Source: Prevotella sp. (GTDB lineage Bacteria > Bacteroidota > Bacteroidia > Bacteroidales > Bacteroidaceae). From it: a DNA stretch of 64,000 nucleotides. Below, one piece after another: positions 25,715 through 35,375 of this stretch (positions within the stretch are counted from its first letter, which is position 1; each line of letters starts with the position of its first letter). The DNA lies in assembly GCA_017554145.1 (NCBI GenBank), contig JAFZIZ010000015.1, positions 124,001 to 188,000 on the forward strand. The letters are read 5' to 3'. The notes beneath the pieces were generated by a model, which saw only the letters and a list, made by a program, of their open reading frames with translations, did not search any database and was not told the origin of the DNA. A program made the position numbers and the translations under genes.

Positions 25715-26656
25715 ATGGGAATCCTCTTCTATATACTATATTCCATCTGCTACCTGATATCCTTGATACCTTTGAGGATACACTACCTCTTTTCCAATTG
25801 TCTCTTCTACCTATTGTATTATGTCATCAAGTATCGGCAGAAGGTAGTGCGAAAGAACTTGACTTCCTCGTTTCCAGAGAAGTCTGAAGAAGAGTTATGT
25901 CGCATCGAAAAGGATTTCTATCGTTGGTTTTGCGACTATATCGTTGAGTCGCTAAAACTACTGTCTATCAGTCAGAAGCAGATGAAGAAACGTATGGTAT
26001 TCAAGGGATATAAAGCCATCAACCAGTGTGTCGAGGAAGGGCAATCCGTAGCCATCTATCTGGGACATTACTGCAACTGGGAGTGGGTATCGTCATTGCC
26101 ATTGTGGTTTACGCCCAAGGCACGGTGCGGACAAATTTATCATCCATTGGAAAACAAAGTGTTCGACCGACTCTTCCTTCGTCTTCGTGAGCATCAAGGT
26201 GCCCTTAGTATCCCTATGGCAGAGACGCTACGTAAGATTCTGGAGTTCCAACGCATCAACCAACCCGTCATCATCGGCTATATCTCCGACCAGAAACCTT
26301 ATTGGACGAATATCCATCACTGGTGTGACTTCCTTCATCACGATACACCTGTATTAACGGGTGCCGAACGTATCATCCGAAAACTGAACCATGCCGTGTT
26401 CTATTTGGATATGCACCGTGTGAAACGAGGTTATTACGAAGGAGAGTTCAAACTGATTACCCGTGAGCCTGACTCTCTCTCTGAATACGGAGTCACCGAT
26501 GCCTATTTCCGAATGTTAGAAGAGAGCATCCAACGTGCCCCCGCCTATTGGTTGTGGACTCACAACCGTTGGAGTCGCACTCGTGAGAAGTTCAACCACG
26601 ACTTCGAGATTGTCAATGGCAAAGTGGTACATCGCAAGCAACCAATATCTTCATAA
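25715..26656 (+). CDS. Lysophospholipid/lipid A acyltransferase (LpxL/HtrB family)
   Basis: The 313-residue protein has an N-terminal membrane segment (about 3-38) and the HX4E catalytic motif in GHYCNWEW (His118, Glu123). Further family blocks are YISDQKPYW near 189 and WLWTHNRWSRTRE near the C-terminus (HxRW-type). It should transfer a secondary acyl chain to lipid A from acyl-ACP at the inner membrane. Its position beside the surface-glycan genes fits LPS biogenesis. It converges on the hemolysin III gene with an 11-bp gap. Confidence 0.87.
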   Translation: MGILFYILYSICYLISLIPLRIHYLFSNCLFYLLYYVIKYRQKVVRKNLTSSFPEKSEEELCRIEKDFYRWFCDYIVESLKLLSISQKQMKKRMVFKGYKAINQCVEEGQSVAIYLGHYCNWEWVSSLPLWFTPKARCGQIYHPLENKVFDRLFLRLREHQGALSIPMAETLRKILEFQRINQPVIIGYISDQKPYWTNIHHWCDFLHHDTPVLTGAERIIRKLNHAVFYLDMHRVKRGYYEGEFKLITREPDSLSEYGVTDAYFRMLEESIQRAPAYWLWTHNRWSRTREKFNHDFEIVNGKVVHRKQPISS

Positions 26657-26667
26657 AGAAAAATGGA

Positions 26668-27318
26668 TTATAGGTACTCCATCAGCACATCCCAGACAGC
26701 AATGATATGACAGATACTGCCGAGGAGGACGAAGAAGTGGAAGATGCTGTGCATATACTTCTTCTTGTGGAAAGTATAGAAGACGGCACCTGTGATGTAA
26801 GCAACACCTTCGGCGATGAGCCATACGACGGCAGCAGTAGAGACGGCATCCAATAGGGGTTTGAAGGCAACGAGGACACTCAGTCCCATGCCGATGAAAC
26901 AGAAAGTCTCTATGTTGGAATGCTCTTTGAGTTTGACAAAACTGATGACAGTACCCACAATGGCGCATGCCCATACGAAGATAAAGAGCACCCATCCCCA
27001 GTAGCTATGTGCACGTAGTGCTACCAATGTCAATGGCGAATACGAACCAGCAATATGCCAATAGATGGCGGCATGATCCCATCTTCGCAGTCGCTCTTTC
27101 CATTTAGAGCGACGAGGCAGTGTATGATAAACGGTAGAGGCAATATAACTGCCAAGCATGCCGAAGAGATACAGACACACACCTAAACGTGCCCAAGGAT
27201 TGTCGCCCTTGAACGCCATCACCAGGAACACAATGCCAAAAGCCACACCCATCACGATGCCGCCAGCATGACTCCATGCATTCCATAATTCTTCTTTATG
27301 TGTGTATTTTATTGCCAT
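26668..27318 (-). CDS. Hemolysin III / PAQR family membrane protein
   Basis: The 216-residue protein has seven predicted membrane helices and the PAQR motifs: EELWNAWSHAGG near 9-20, GSYIASTVYHTL near 56-67 with the conserved Ser and His, the RRWDHAAIYWHIAGSYSP stretch near 78-95, and a C-terminal HFFVLLGSICHIIAV with two His. Members are called hemolysin III, but most are probably zinc-dependent membrane hydrolases or homeostasis proteins, so the haemolytic name should not be taken literally. The -7 box ends 8 bp before the ATG. Confidence 0.88.
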   Translation of the reverse strand: MAIKYTHKEELWNAWSHAGGIVMGVAFGIVFLVMAFKGDNPWARLGVCLYLFGMLGSYIASTVYHTLPRRSKWKERLRRWDHAAIYWHIAGSYSPLTLVALRAHSYWGWVLFIFVWACAIVGTVISFVKLKEHSNIETFCFIGMGLSVLVAFKPLLDAVSTAAVVWLIAEGVAYITGAVFYTFHKKKYMHSIFHFFVLLGSICHIIAVWDVLMEYL

Positions 27319-27326
27319 TTCGGCGC

Positions 27327-27334
27327 CAAAGTTA
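27327..27334 (-). promoter_or_regulatory. -7 promoter box (TAACTTTG), minus strand
   Basis: Perfect box, 8 bp upstream of the hemolysin III ATG. Confidence 0.55.
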
Positions 27335-27397
27335 CGAAAAAAATCGGATTGTGTAATATCGTGTAATGATTTTCTTGGTAGGAAAAATAAAAACTGC

Positions 27398-27405
27398 TAC
27401 TTTTG
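27398..27405 (+). promoter_or_regulatory. -7 promoter box (TACTTTTG)
   Basis: Perfect TAnnTTTG box, 53 bp before ATG 27459 of the TonB C-terminal protein. Confidence 0.55.
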
Positions 27406-27458
27406 CATCGTTCGAACACCAAAAACATCAAACATTAACTCTAAAAACGAAAAGTCGT

Positions 27459-27893
27459 ATGAAAAAATTAATTCTATTTACAATGATGACATTCTGCATG
27501 TCGGCAACGGCATGGGCACAGAAGACAGTCGTCTCAAATGAAACTGAACAAGAAGAGAATGCCTTCGATGTTGTAGAGGATATGCCAGAATATCCTGGTG
27601 GTATGTCAGCACTGATGCAGTTTCTGGGTCAGAATATCAAATATCCTGAAGATGCTATCAAACAGAATAAGCAAGGTCGCGTAGTTGCCTCTTTCGTTGT
27701 AGAGAAAGACGGCAGTATCAGTAATGCTGTGGTCAACAGATGCGTATGGCCTTCTCTCGATGCTGAGGCTTTGCGTGTGATCAGGGCGATGCCTAAATGG
27801 AAACCTGGTAAGCAGGGAGGCAAAGTGGTACGCGTGAAATTCACCATCCCTATCAACTTCAGCATTCCTGCTGATGAAAAGAAGGAGAAATGA
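27459..27893 (+). CDS. Periplasmic TonB C-terminal domain protein
   Basis: From ATG 27459 the product has 144 residues: a signal peptide (MKKLILFTMMTFCMSATAWAQ) and a TonB C-terminal domain (MPEYPGGMSALMQFLGQNIKYPEDA to VRVKFTIPINF). Unlike an energy transducer it has no retained N-terminal membrane anchor and no proline-rich periplasm-spanning segment, so it is probably a soluble periplasmic protein. Its stop overlaps the ATG of the next gene (ATGA), indicating co-translation with the TPR lipoprotein. Confidence 0.82.
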   Translation: MKKLILFTMMTFCMSATAWAQKTVVSNETEQEENAFDVVEDMPEYPGGMSALMQFLGQNIKYPEDAIKQNKQGRVVASFVVEKDGSISNAVVNRCVWPSLDAEALRVIRAMPKWKPGKQGGKVVRVKFTIPINFSIPADEKKEK

Positions 27894-29416
27894 GAAACAC
27901 CTTTATATATTTAATAGTCATTAGTTCTCTCTTGATGGCAGGCTGCTCAAAGAAGCAGTCTGCCTATGGAATTTTAGATGAAATAGAAAAATATACCGAC
28001 CACGAACCTTATCGTGCCCTTCAGATGCTCGACTCCCTTCGCAGGGATACTGTCACACTCGACTCTGCCCAACAGAGACTCTACGATCTGTTGTATATGG
28101 AAGCGATGCACAATGTTGGAGTACCCTTAAAGGATGATACACTGTTGGAGCGTTGCATCGACTTCTTCAAGCAGACAGATGACAAGAATCGTCAAGCACG
28201 GGCAATGCTTCATCAGGGTATGAATATTTATTCCCAAGGCCGTTATATCGAAGGATTGACGATGATCAAACAGGTGGAGAAGATGGCAGAATGCCTGAAA
28301 GACCCAGCACTGAGTTTCACACTCAATGCCGTATTGGGTGATATCAACGATAATGCCAGCAACATACCCCTCACCCTTCGCTATTACCATCGTGCCTTGG
28401 AGGCTGCCCAACAGACGGATGATGTCGACTGGCAGGTGCGGATGATCAATAACTTGGCGACGACTTTCGATAAGACGCAGCAAATAGACAGCCTGCAATA
28501 CTATGTGGATCTGTCGCGAAAGTTGCGTGTTCAGACGAAGGGTAATATCAAGGCGACATCCTTGGTCAACGAGGCAAGTCTGATGCGCCATCAAAAACGG
28601 ATGAAAGAAGCCTTGGAACTCTTGGCATCGGCTCGTGAATATGCCGACCTCGACAAAGGGAAACTGTTGCAGGCAGACATCCTTGCCCAACAGGGAAAGA
28701 CCCAAGAGGCGCACGACCTCTGGTATGAATTGCTGTATTCACCCAACCCAGAGACGCGTATCCACTGTTATGAAAACCTGATTAACTATTATCAGAAAGA
28801 GGGTTTCCACGAACGAGTGGCAGACCTCTCTAAACGACTCAACCGCTATTATCAGGAGGCATACGTAGAGAGTCCTTCTGCCGATATCATCGCTTTGCAG
28901 ACACAATTAGAACAACAACAAAAGGAGCGTCGCCAGTATCGTCTCACGATACTCTTGCTCTCTTGCATCTCATTCCTCTTGCTATGCATCCTGATAGGCG
29001 TGGGTTACTATCGTCGTCGCATCAATCGACTGAACGTCCATATCGATGCCTTGAACCAGAAATACCTGACGTGGCAGATGGCAGAAGGCTTGTTATCCTC
29101 TGATACCGTCAATCGTCTGCATCACATGGCGGCTAAAGGTAAGGAAGCAGAGAATGCTGACTGGAAAGAACTCCATGCACTGATTCAACAACAGTCGCCC
29201 GAGTTCCTTGCCCGTCTGAATGCCTCTACAAGTCTTTCGCCCTTGGAAACGAATGTCTGTCTGCTGATTCGTTTGCGTTTCACACCCAGTGAGATAGCCC
29301 TTCTTACTGGTAGTTCGCCCCAGCGAGTAACGAATATGCGCACTTCTTTGCTACTGAAAATCTTCGGAGAAAAAGGTGGTGCACGTGATTTCGATTCTCG
29401 TTTGAGGGGGATGTAA
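27890..29416 (+). CDS. TPR lipoprotein with transmembrane helix and C-terminal HTH-like region
   Basis: The 508-residue protein begins with a lipoprotein signal (SLLMAGC, Cys19) followed by TPR-like helical repeats (about 30-330). A membrane helix (LTILLLSCISFLLLCILIGVGYY, about 349-371) is next, then a short coiled segment and a C-terminal domain with ETNVCLLIRLRFTPSEIALLTGSSPQRVTNMRTSLLLKIF, resembling a LuxR-type helix-turn-helix. This arrangement, periplasmic TPR, one helix, cytoplasmic DNA-binding-like tail, is common in Bacteroidota but of unknown function; a membrane-bound regulator is an inference. If the helix is real, the lipoprotein call could be wrong. Confidence 0.7.
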   Translation: MRNTFIYLIVISSLLMAGCSKKQSAYGILDEIEKYTDHEPYRALQMLDSLRRDTVTLDSAQQRLYDLLYMEAMHNVGVPLKDDTLLERCIDFFKQTDDKNRQARAMLHQGMNIYSQGRYIEGLTMIKQVEKMAECLKDPALSFTLNAVLGDINDNASNIPLTLRYYHRALEAAQQTDDVDWQVRMINNLATTFDKTQQIDSLQYYVDLSRKLRVQTKGNIKATSLVNEASLMRHQKRMKEALELLASAREYADLDKGKLLQADILAQQGKTQEAHDLWYELLYSPNPETRIHCYENLINYYQKEGFHERVADLSKRLNRYYQEAYVESPSADIIALQTQLEQQQKERRQYRLTILLLSCISFLLLCILIGVGYYRRRINRLNVHIDALNQKYLTWQMAEGLLSSDTVNRLHHMAAKGKEAENADWKELHALIQQQSPEFLARLNASTSLSPLETNVCLLIRLRFTPSEIALLTGSSPQRVTNMRTSLLLKIFGEKGGARDFDSRLRGM

Positions 29417-29428
29417 GCAAATTTTTCG

Positions 29429-29436
29429 TATCTTTG
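29429..29436 (+). promoter_or_regulatory. -7 promoter box (TATCTTTG)
   Basis: Perfect box, 21 bp before ATG 29458; it contains the upstream TTG at 29434, so that codon is not the start. Confidence 0.6.
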
Positions 29437-29696
29437 CCCTCGGAAATCAAACAAACGATGATTAACGAGGCGACACGGCAATATATACTTTCACATCGGG
29501 AAGAAGATGTGAAACGATTGGCTTTGGGCAACCGGGATGCGGAAGTGGATATGCAAATGGCGCTGCAACAGATAGCAGGTTGGCAGACGGCACGAAAGAA
29601 ACTTCCCACTTGGGCTGCTATTGATGGTATTGTCTATCCGCCCCATCTCAATATGGAACAATGTTCCAGTGAGCAAACGGCAAAGTATAAAGCAAG

Positions 29697-29731
29697 TTTG
29701 GCTATTGGCTATTGGCCATTAGCCATTGGCT
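29697..29731. repeat. Heptamer array, ATTGGCT/ATTAGCC family (5 units)
   Basis: Five 7-bp units inside the methyltransferase gene encode IGYWPLAIG. Their reverse complement AGCCAAT/AGCTAAT is the family found in cysS and the LTA synthase gene. Confidence 0.88.
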
Positions 29732-29780
29732 CAACATTCGTAGATTTAACTGGCGGCTTCGGCGTCGACTTCTACTTTAT

Positions 29781-29815
29781 GGTCAAAGGACTAAGGACTA
29801 AGGTCAAAGGTCTGA
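29781..29815. repeat. Heptamer array, GGTCAAA/GGACTAA family (5 units)
   Basis: Five 7-bp units encode VKGLRTKVKG in the methyltransferase gene. Same family as the array in the GT87/SUMF1 fusion. Confidence 0.87.
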
Positions 29816-30244
29816 AGGCAATCTATGTAGAGCGAAATCTTGATTTGTGTGAGATTGCACGACATAACTTCCAAGTATTAGGTTTGGAGGCAGAGATTAT
29901 CAACGGGGAAGCACAGGATGTATTAATGAATATCGAACATGCAGATGTCATTTTCCTCGACCCTGCTCGAAGAGACATACATGGCAGTCGCACTTACGGC
30001 ATCGAGGACTGTACGCCTAATGTCGTAGAACTCATGCCCCTATTGCTGAAAAAGGCAGATACCATCATCCTGAAACTCTCACCGATGCTTGATTGGCGCA
30101 AGGCTGTAGAAGACTTGGGTCATGTTTCAGAAGTACATATCGTCAGTGTCGACAACGAGTGCAAAGAGTTGCTACTCGTTATCAAGAAAGAGCAGACGCC
30201 TTTGAAGGTGGTTTGTGTGAATGGAGACAATATCTTTGGATTCA

Positions 30245-30282
30245 TTCCCAACGTGGGAATAAAATCTTCCCAACGTGGGAAT
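30245..30282. repeat. Two palindromic repeats 22 bp apart causing a frameshift
   Basis: TTCCCAACGTGGGAAT occurs at 30245-30260 and 30267-30282. Each copy has inverted ends TTCCCA/TGGGAA around ACG. The 38-bp span is 2 modulo 3, and its removal restores the methyltransferase frame. Confidence 0.88.
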
Positions 30283-30665
30283 TTCTTTTCGAACCCAATG
30301 CCAGTATCATGAAGGCTGGATGCTTTAGAGAAATCGAAGAAGCTTTTGATGTTAGTCAGTTGTCAGCCAACTCCCATCTCTTCGTTTCCGACCACGAAAT
30401 CAAGGAGTTTCCCGGTAGACAGTTCGTGATAGAGGCTACCACCTCAATGAACAAGCAGGAACTGAAGACTGCCTTGCAAGGTATCACCCATGCGAATATC
30501 ACCGTCCGTAACTTCCCGATGACCGTTGAGGCACTGCGTAAGAAGCTGAAAATCAAGGACGGCGGAGAGGTTTATATCTTCGCTACCACCCTGTCAGACA
30601 ATTCCCACAAACTATTCATTTGCCGTAAAATAGGTTAAATTTTTGGATTTTCCCCCGATTTTCAT

Positions 30666-30673
30666 TACCTTTG
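30666..30673 (+). promoter_or_regulatory. -7 promoter box (TACCTTTG)
   Basis: Perfect box, 27 bp before ATG 30701. Confidence 0.6.
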
Positions 30674-30700
30674 TGCAATTATTCTAATAAAGGAAGTATC

Positions 30701-31855
30701 ATGCCATCAGTAGAAATCCGGAAAGTGACGGACAAGAAAGGCTTGGAAGCCTTCATCCAGTTTCACTATGACCTCTATCGGAACAACCCTTACGACGCCC
30801 CTAATCTGCACAGCGATGAGGTCCATACGCTGAGCAAAGACAAGAACGCCGCCTTCGAGTTTTGTGAGGCAGAGTATTTCCTTGCCTATCGCGGCGATAA
30901 AGTAGTAGGACGTGTCGCAGGTATCATCAACCATCGTGCCAACGACCGTTGGGAGCGTAAGAGTGTGCGCTTCGGATGGATTGACTTCGTTGATGACTTC
31001 ACTGTATCGCAGGCGTTATTGGATGCAGTGGCTGACTGGGGCAAAGAGAAGGGCATGACAGAGATTGTTGGTCCATTGGGCTTTACCGATATGGATCCAG
31101 AGGGAATGCTCATTGAGGGCTTCGATCAACTGGGTACGATGGCGACGATTTACAATTACGACTATTATCCCCGCCACATGGAACTGATGGACGGTTGGGA
31201 GAAAGATAACGACTACGTGGAGTTTAAACTCATCGTCCCCAAAGACGGCATGCCTGAGAAATACAAGAAGATTGCCGAGATGGTGATGAAGCGTTACAAT
31301 CTCCACCCGATGCATCCCAAGCGCAGTCAGGTATTCGGCAAGGAACAATATGGTCGTAAGGTGCTCGATGTGGTCAACAAGACTTTCGGAAATCTTTATG
31401 GCTATTCGCAGATGACGGAACGTCAGATTGACGAATATCTGAAGATGTATTTCCCCATGCTTGATATGAATCTGCTCTGTCTGATAGAGGACTGGAACAC
31501 GCCTAATCACGAAGTCATTGGTGTGGGCATTTCAATTACCAATATGACGCGCGCCTTACAGAAATGTAAGAACGGACGTCTGTTTCCTTTCGGGTGGTGG
31601 CATTGTATTCGCGCTTTGAAGTTCCACAAGGCAGAATGTGTCGACCTGATGCTGGTAGGCATCCTTCCAGAGTATCAGCAGAAAGGTGCCAATGCCTTGT
31701 TGTTCTATGACCTCATCCCCCAGTATCAGAAGTATGGTTTCAAGTGGGGCGAGACCAACGTAGAGATGGAAACCAACGAGAAGGTACAATCACAATGGCA
31801 GTATCTGGAGCATGTGCAACATAAGCACAGAAGGTGTTTTAAGAAAAGTATTTAA
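30701..31855 (+). CDS. GNAT-like N-acetyltransferase family protein
   Basis: From ATG 30701 the product has 384 residues. The N-terminal half has [30 protein letters not shown] and [21 protein letters not shown] (about 60-80), a GNAT-like core strand. The C-terminal half has [32 protein letters not shown] near 320-350, with the Q-x-x-G-A acetyl-CoA loop. Similar long proteins in Bacteroidota are annotated as N-acetyltransferases of unknown substrate. parE starts 8 bp after its stop, so the two are probably in one operon with the S41 protease gene. Confidence 0.75.
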   Translation: MPSVEIRKVTDKKGLEAFIQFHYDLYRNNPYDAPNLHSDEVHTLSKDKNAAFEFCEAEYFLAYRGDKVVGRVAGIINHRANDRWERKSVRFGWIDFVDDFTVSQALLDAVADWGKEKGMTEIVGPLGFTDMDPEGMLIEGFDQLGTMATIYNYDYYPRHMELMDGWEKDNDYVEFKLIVPKDGMPEKYKKIAEMVMKRYNLHPMHPKRSQVFGKEQYGRKVLDVVNKTFGNLYGYSQMTERQIDEYLKMYFPMLDMNLLCLIEDWNTPNHEVIGVGISITNMTRALQKCKNGRLFPFGWWHCIRALKFHKAECVDLMLVGILPEYQQKGANALLFYDLIPQYQKYGFKWGETNVEMETNEKVQSQWQYLEHVQHKHRRCFKKSI

Positions 31856-31863
31856 GAAGATAT

Positions 31864-33789
31864 ATGAGCGAAGAGAAGAATATCATCGAAGAACAAGTAC
31901 AATATAGTGACGATAATATCCGTCACCTCTCTGACGTAGACCATATCCGCACGCGCCCTGGTATGTATGTAGGACGCCTTGACGATGGTTCACACTCTGA
32001 CGATGGTATCTATGTATTGCTGAAAGAGACCATCGACAACTCTATCGACGAGTTTCGCATGAATGCCGGTAAGCGCATCGAGATAGACATTGAAGATAAT
32101 CTGCGCGTTTCTGTACGTGACTATGGACGCGGCATTCCGCAGGGAAAGATCGTTGAGGCTGTGAGCCAACTGAATACAGGTGGTAAGTACGACTCAAAGG
32201 CTTTCAAGAAGTCGGTAGGTATGAACGGTGTCGGTATCAAGGCTGTCAACTTCCTCAGTTCGCATTTCGAAGCACATAGTTATCGCGACGGACAAGTACG
32301 TAAGGTGGTATTTGAGAAGGGTATCCTGCAAAGCGACGTTACGGAACCTACACAGGATGAGACAGGAACCTATATCTTCTTCGAACCAGATGACACGTTG
32401 TTTAAGGGCTATTCCTTCCATAATGACATTGTGGAGAATATGCTGCGCAACTATACCTACCTGAATTCAGGACTGGCGATTATGTATAACGGGCGGCGCA
32501 TCCTCTCTCGCAACGGTTTGGAAGACCTGTTGAAAGACCGTATGACCAATGATGCCCTATACCCTATCGTCCACTTGCAAGGTGAGGATATCGAGATTGC
32601 CTTCACCCATGCCAACCAATATGGTGAGGAATATTACTCGTTCGTCAATGGACAGCATACCATTCAGGGTGGAACGCATCAGAGCGCCTTCAAGGAGCAT
32701 ATCGCCAAGACCATCAAAGAGTATTTCGGGAAATACGAACCAGGCGACATCCGTGCCGGTCTCGTTGCCGCTATTGCCATTAATGTAGAGGAACCCGTGT
32801 TCGAGAGTCAGACGAAGATCAAACTCGGTTCTACACAGATGGCGCCTGATGGCGAAAGCATTAATAAGTATGTGGGTGACTTCATCAAGCAACAGGTAGA
32901 CAACTTCCTGCATATCCATCAAGATGTGGCTGATGTCATCGAGAATAAGATCAAGGAGAGTGAGCGCGAGCGCAAGGCGATGGCTGGTGTAACGAAACTG
33001 GCTCGTGAGCGTGCTAAGAAAGCCAACCTGCATAATCGTAAACTGCGCGACTGTCGCATTCACTTCTCTGACGTTAAGAACGACCGCAAGGAAGAGTCAT
33101 GTATCTTTATCACAGAGGGTGACTCCGCCAGCGGAAGCATCACCAAGAGCCGCGATGTGAATACGCAAGCCGTCTTCTCATTACGTGGTAAACCCTTGAA
33201 TTCCTTTGGGCTTACCAAGAAGGTAGTCTATGAAAACGAAGAGTTCAATCTCTTGCAGGCTGCCCTTGACATTGAAGAGGGACTCGACGGTCTTAGATAT
33301 AATAAGGTGATTGTAGCCACCGATGCCGATGTCGACGGTATGCATATCCGACTGCTGATTATCACTTTCTTCCTACAGTTCTTCCCTGAATTGGTGAAGA
33401 AAGGTCATGTCTATGTGCTTCAAACACCGTTGTTCCGCGTTCGCAATCGTCGTACGAAGATCAAGAACAAGAAGGTATTAAGCGGTGATAAGGGCGATTT
33501 CATTACTCGTTACTGCTATAGCGAAGAGGAGCGTTTGCAGGCAATACAGGCGTTAGGTCCTGATCCTGAAATCACCCGCTTTAAGGGTTTAGGAGAGATT
33601 TCCCCAGAGGAGTTTGCTGGTTTTATCGGTCCTGACATCCGTCTTGAGCAAGTTACTCTCCAGAAGAACGACCAAGTCCAGAAACTCTTAGAGTATTATA
33701 TGGGTAAGAACACGATGGAGCGTCAGAACTTCATCATCGATAATCTTGTCATCGAAGAAGACCGTCCTGAGGAAGAAGAATATGAATAA
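31864..33789 (+). CDS. parE: DNA topoisomerase IV subunit B
   Basis: The 641-residue type IIA topoisomerase ATPase subunit decatenates daughter chromosomes with ParC. GHKL ATPase motifs are present: [10 protein letters not shown] near 56-65, RDYGRGIP near 84-91, GVGIKAVN near 123. The TOPRIM domain has EGDSASGS near 418 and [10 protein letters not shown] near 490. It lacks the GyrB-type extra domain, and the sequence style fits the Bacteroidota ParE/GyrB-like protein. The following gene overlaps its stop by 8 bp. No parC is seen in the window. Confidence 0.9.
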   Translation: MSEEKNIIEEQVQYSDDNIRHLSDVDHIRTRPGMYVGRLDDGSHSDDGIYVLLKETIDNSIDEFRMNAGKRIEIDIEDNLRVSVRDYGRGIPQGKIVEAVSQLNTGGKYDSKAFKKSVGMNGVGIKAVNFLSSHFEAHSYRDGQVRKVVFEKGILQSDVTEPTQDETGTYIFFEPDDTLFKGYSFHNDIVENMLRNYTYLNSGLAIMYNGRRILSRNGLEDLLKDRMTNDALYPIVHLQGEDIEIAFTHANQYGEEYYSFVNGQHTIQGGTHQSAFKEHIAKTIKEYFGKYEPGDIRAGLVAAIAINVEEPVFESQTKIKLGSTQMAPDGESINKYVGDFIKQQVDNFLHIHQDVADVIENKIKESERERKAMAGVTKLARERAKKANLHNRKLRDCRIHFSDVKNDRKEESCIFITEGDSASGSITKSRDVNTQAVFSLRGKPLNSFGLTKKVVYENEEFNLLQAALDIEEGLDGLRYNKVIVATDADVDGMHIRLLIITFFLQFFPELVKKGHVYVLQTPLFRVRNRRTKIKNKKVLSGDKGDFITRYCYSEEERLQAIQALGPDPEITRFKGLGEISPEEFAGFIGPDIRLEQVTLQKNDQVQKLLEYYMGKNTMERQNFIIDNLVIEEDRPEEEEYE

Positions 33790-35362
33790 AAGAATTCCGT
33801 TTTTACTTAGTTTTCTCTTTACTCTTTTACCTTTAAAATCCCAGATAAGGATTAATATGGGGGAAGATAGCCCTATGCGTAAGTTACAGATTGCCGAAAT
33901 GGCAATCAATAACCTGTATGTGGATAGTGTTGACGAGCAGAAACTCGTGGAGGACGGTATCCGAGGGATGATAGAGAAACTCGACCCGCATAGCAGTTAT
34001 ATGACGGCGAAGGAGGTGAAGACTGCCAACGAGCCGTTACAAGGAAACTTCGAAGGTATCGGTGTGCAGTTTAATATGGTGGAAGATACGTTGCTGGTTG
34101 TTCAGCCAGTCACGGGTGGACCGTCAGAAAAACGGGGCATCCTTGCTGGTGACCGTATCGTATCTGTGAATGATACTGCCATCGCTGGTGTGAAGATGCC
34201 AAAGGAGGAAATCATGAGACGCCTGCGTGGTCCAAAGGGAACGAAGGTACGACTGGGTGTTGTCCGTAGGGGTATTGCCGACACGTTGCGTTTTGTCATC
34301 GTGAGAGACAAGATTCCAGTGAAGTCTATTGATGCCACTTATATGATTCGTCCAGGAGTGGGCTATATCCGTATTGGTAGTTTTGGTGCCCAGACCCATG
34401 ATGAATTTTGTGAGAGTCTGATGAAACTGTCAGGCGAAGGTATGCAGTCGCTGATACTCGACCTACAGGAGAATGGTGGCGGCTATCTGCAGTCTGCTGT
34501 TGAAATAGCCAATGAGTTTCTGAGTAACAACGACCTGATTGTCTATACGCAAGGGCGAAGAGTACCACGTAATGACTATCACGCAAAAGGTAACGGTCTC
34601 TTCGAGAAAGGCAAGGTCATCGTACTGGTAGACAGTTATTCAGCCTCTGCCGCAGAGATTGTCACTGGTGCCATACAGGATCATGACAGAGGATTGGTAG
34701 TAGGTCGTCGTACTTATGGTAAAGGACTCGTACAGCGTCCTATCGACCTGCCAGACGGTTCGATGATTCGTCTGACCATTGCCCATTACTATACCCCTTC
34801 TGGACGTTGCATTCAGAAACCTTATGAGAAAGGGAAGGCGAAAGACTATGCGTTGGATGTTGTGAACCGACTGAAGAGTGGAGAACTAATGCATGAAGAC
34901 AGTATCCATTTTGCTGACTCACTGAAGTATTATACGTTGAAAGAGCATCGTGTGGTATATGGCGGAGGTGGTATCATGCCCGATTATTACGTGCCGTTAG
35001 ACACCATGAAGTACACCCGTTTCCATCGTGAACTCTCTGCCCATTCCTATATTATCAATGCTAGTCTTCACTATATTGACAAGCATCGCAAGCAGTTGAA
35101 ACAGACTTATCCGACCTTTGAGAGTTTCAAACAACAGTTTGAGATACCTCAGTCAATGACGGACGATATACTGAAAGAGGCTGCGAAGAACAATCTCAAA
35201 CCGAAAGACGATGAGGAATGGCAGACGACTCTGCCTTATCTGCGCCTGCAATTAAAGGCATTGATAGCACGCGACCTCTGGGAGATGAGCCAGTATTTTG
35301 CTATTATGAACGAATCAAACGACATCGTGCGTCGTGCTTTGGAACTGATAGAAACGAAATAA
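33782..35362 (+). CDS. S41 family (C-terminal processing) peptidase
   Basis: From ATG 33782 the product has 526 residues and a signal peptide ([19 protein letters not shown]). A PDZ domain covers about 80-160 ([33 protein letters not shown]). The catalytic Ser is in [13 protein letters not shown] near 288, with the Lys in [13 protein letters not shown] near 312. It should cleave periplasmic or envelope proteins near their C-termini. It overlaps parE by 8 bp and precedes the GH95 gene by 13 bp, so it sits in the middle of an operon. Confidence 0.9.
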   Translation: MNKRIPFLLSFLFTLLPLKSQIRINMGEDSPMRKLQIAEMAINNLYVDSVDEQKLVEDGIRGMIEKLDPHSSYMTAKEVKTANEPLQGNFEGIGVQFNMVEDTLLVVQPVTGGPSEKRGILAGDRIVSVNDTAIAGVKMPKEEIMRRLRGPKGTKVRLGVVRRGIADTLRFVIVRDKIPVKSIDATYMIRPGVGYIRIGSFGAQTHDEFCESLMKLSGEGMQSLILDLQENGGGYLQSAVEIANEFLSNNDLIVYTQGRRVPRNDYHAKGNGLFEKGKVIVLVDSYSASAAEIVTGAIQDHDRGLVVGRRTYGKGLVQRPIDLPDGSMIRLTIAHYYTPSGRCIQKPYEKGKAKDYALDVVNRLKSGELMHEDSIHFADSLKYYTLKEHRVVYGGGGIMPDYYVPLDTMKYTRFHRELSAHSYIINASLHYIDKHRKQLKQTYPTFESFKQQFEIPQSMTDDILKEAAKNNLKPKDDEEWQTTLPYLRLQLKALIARDLWEMSQYFAIMNESNDIVRRALELIETK

Positions 35363-35375
35363 CGAAAATAGAACG

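Larger units (their letters stand above)
29458..30638 (+). pseudogene. SAM-dependent methyltransferase with THUMP-like domain, frame broken by a repeat
   Basis: The first frame (29458 to stop 30310-30312) carries an SAM-binding fold (STFVDLTGGFGVDF, IYVERNLDLCEIARHNF, VIFLDPARRD). The C-terminal part, LFEPNASIMKAGCF to LFICRKIG, continues in another frame up to 30638. The switch lies at two TTCCCAACGTGGGAAT palindromes (30245-30282). Removing exactly those 38 bp rejoins the frames as FGFILFEPNAS, the expected family sequence, and gives a protein of about 380 residues. Two heptamer arrays also lie in the gene. Methylation target unknown; rRNA or tRNA is a guess from the THUMP-like part. A sequencing error is possible but the repeat gives a simpler cause. 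Confidence 0.75.

Noticed and set aside
14381-26656. The glycan region as a capsular locus island with mobile elements
   Set aside because: No transposase, integrase, flanking tRNA, Wzx/Wzy or phase-variable promoter inversion was seen, and housekeeping-type genes flank it, so I describe it only as a surface-glycan gene cluster.
30245-30282. Programmed frameshifting as the explanation for the broken methyltransferase
   Set aside because: There is no slippery heptanucleotide at the junction, and excision of the 38-bp repeat explains the frames exactly; kept only as a remote option.
33797-33845. TTTAC/CTTTT-rich stretch at the start of the S41 protease as a GGTAAAAA-type array
   Set aside because: The period is not kept and the sequence simply encodes a Leu/Phe-rich signal peptide.
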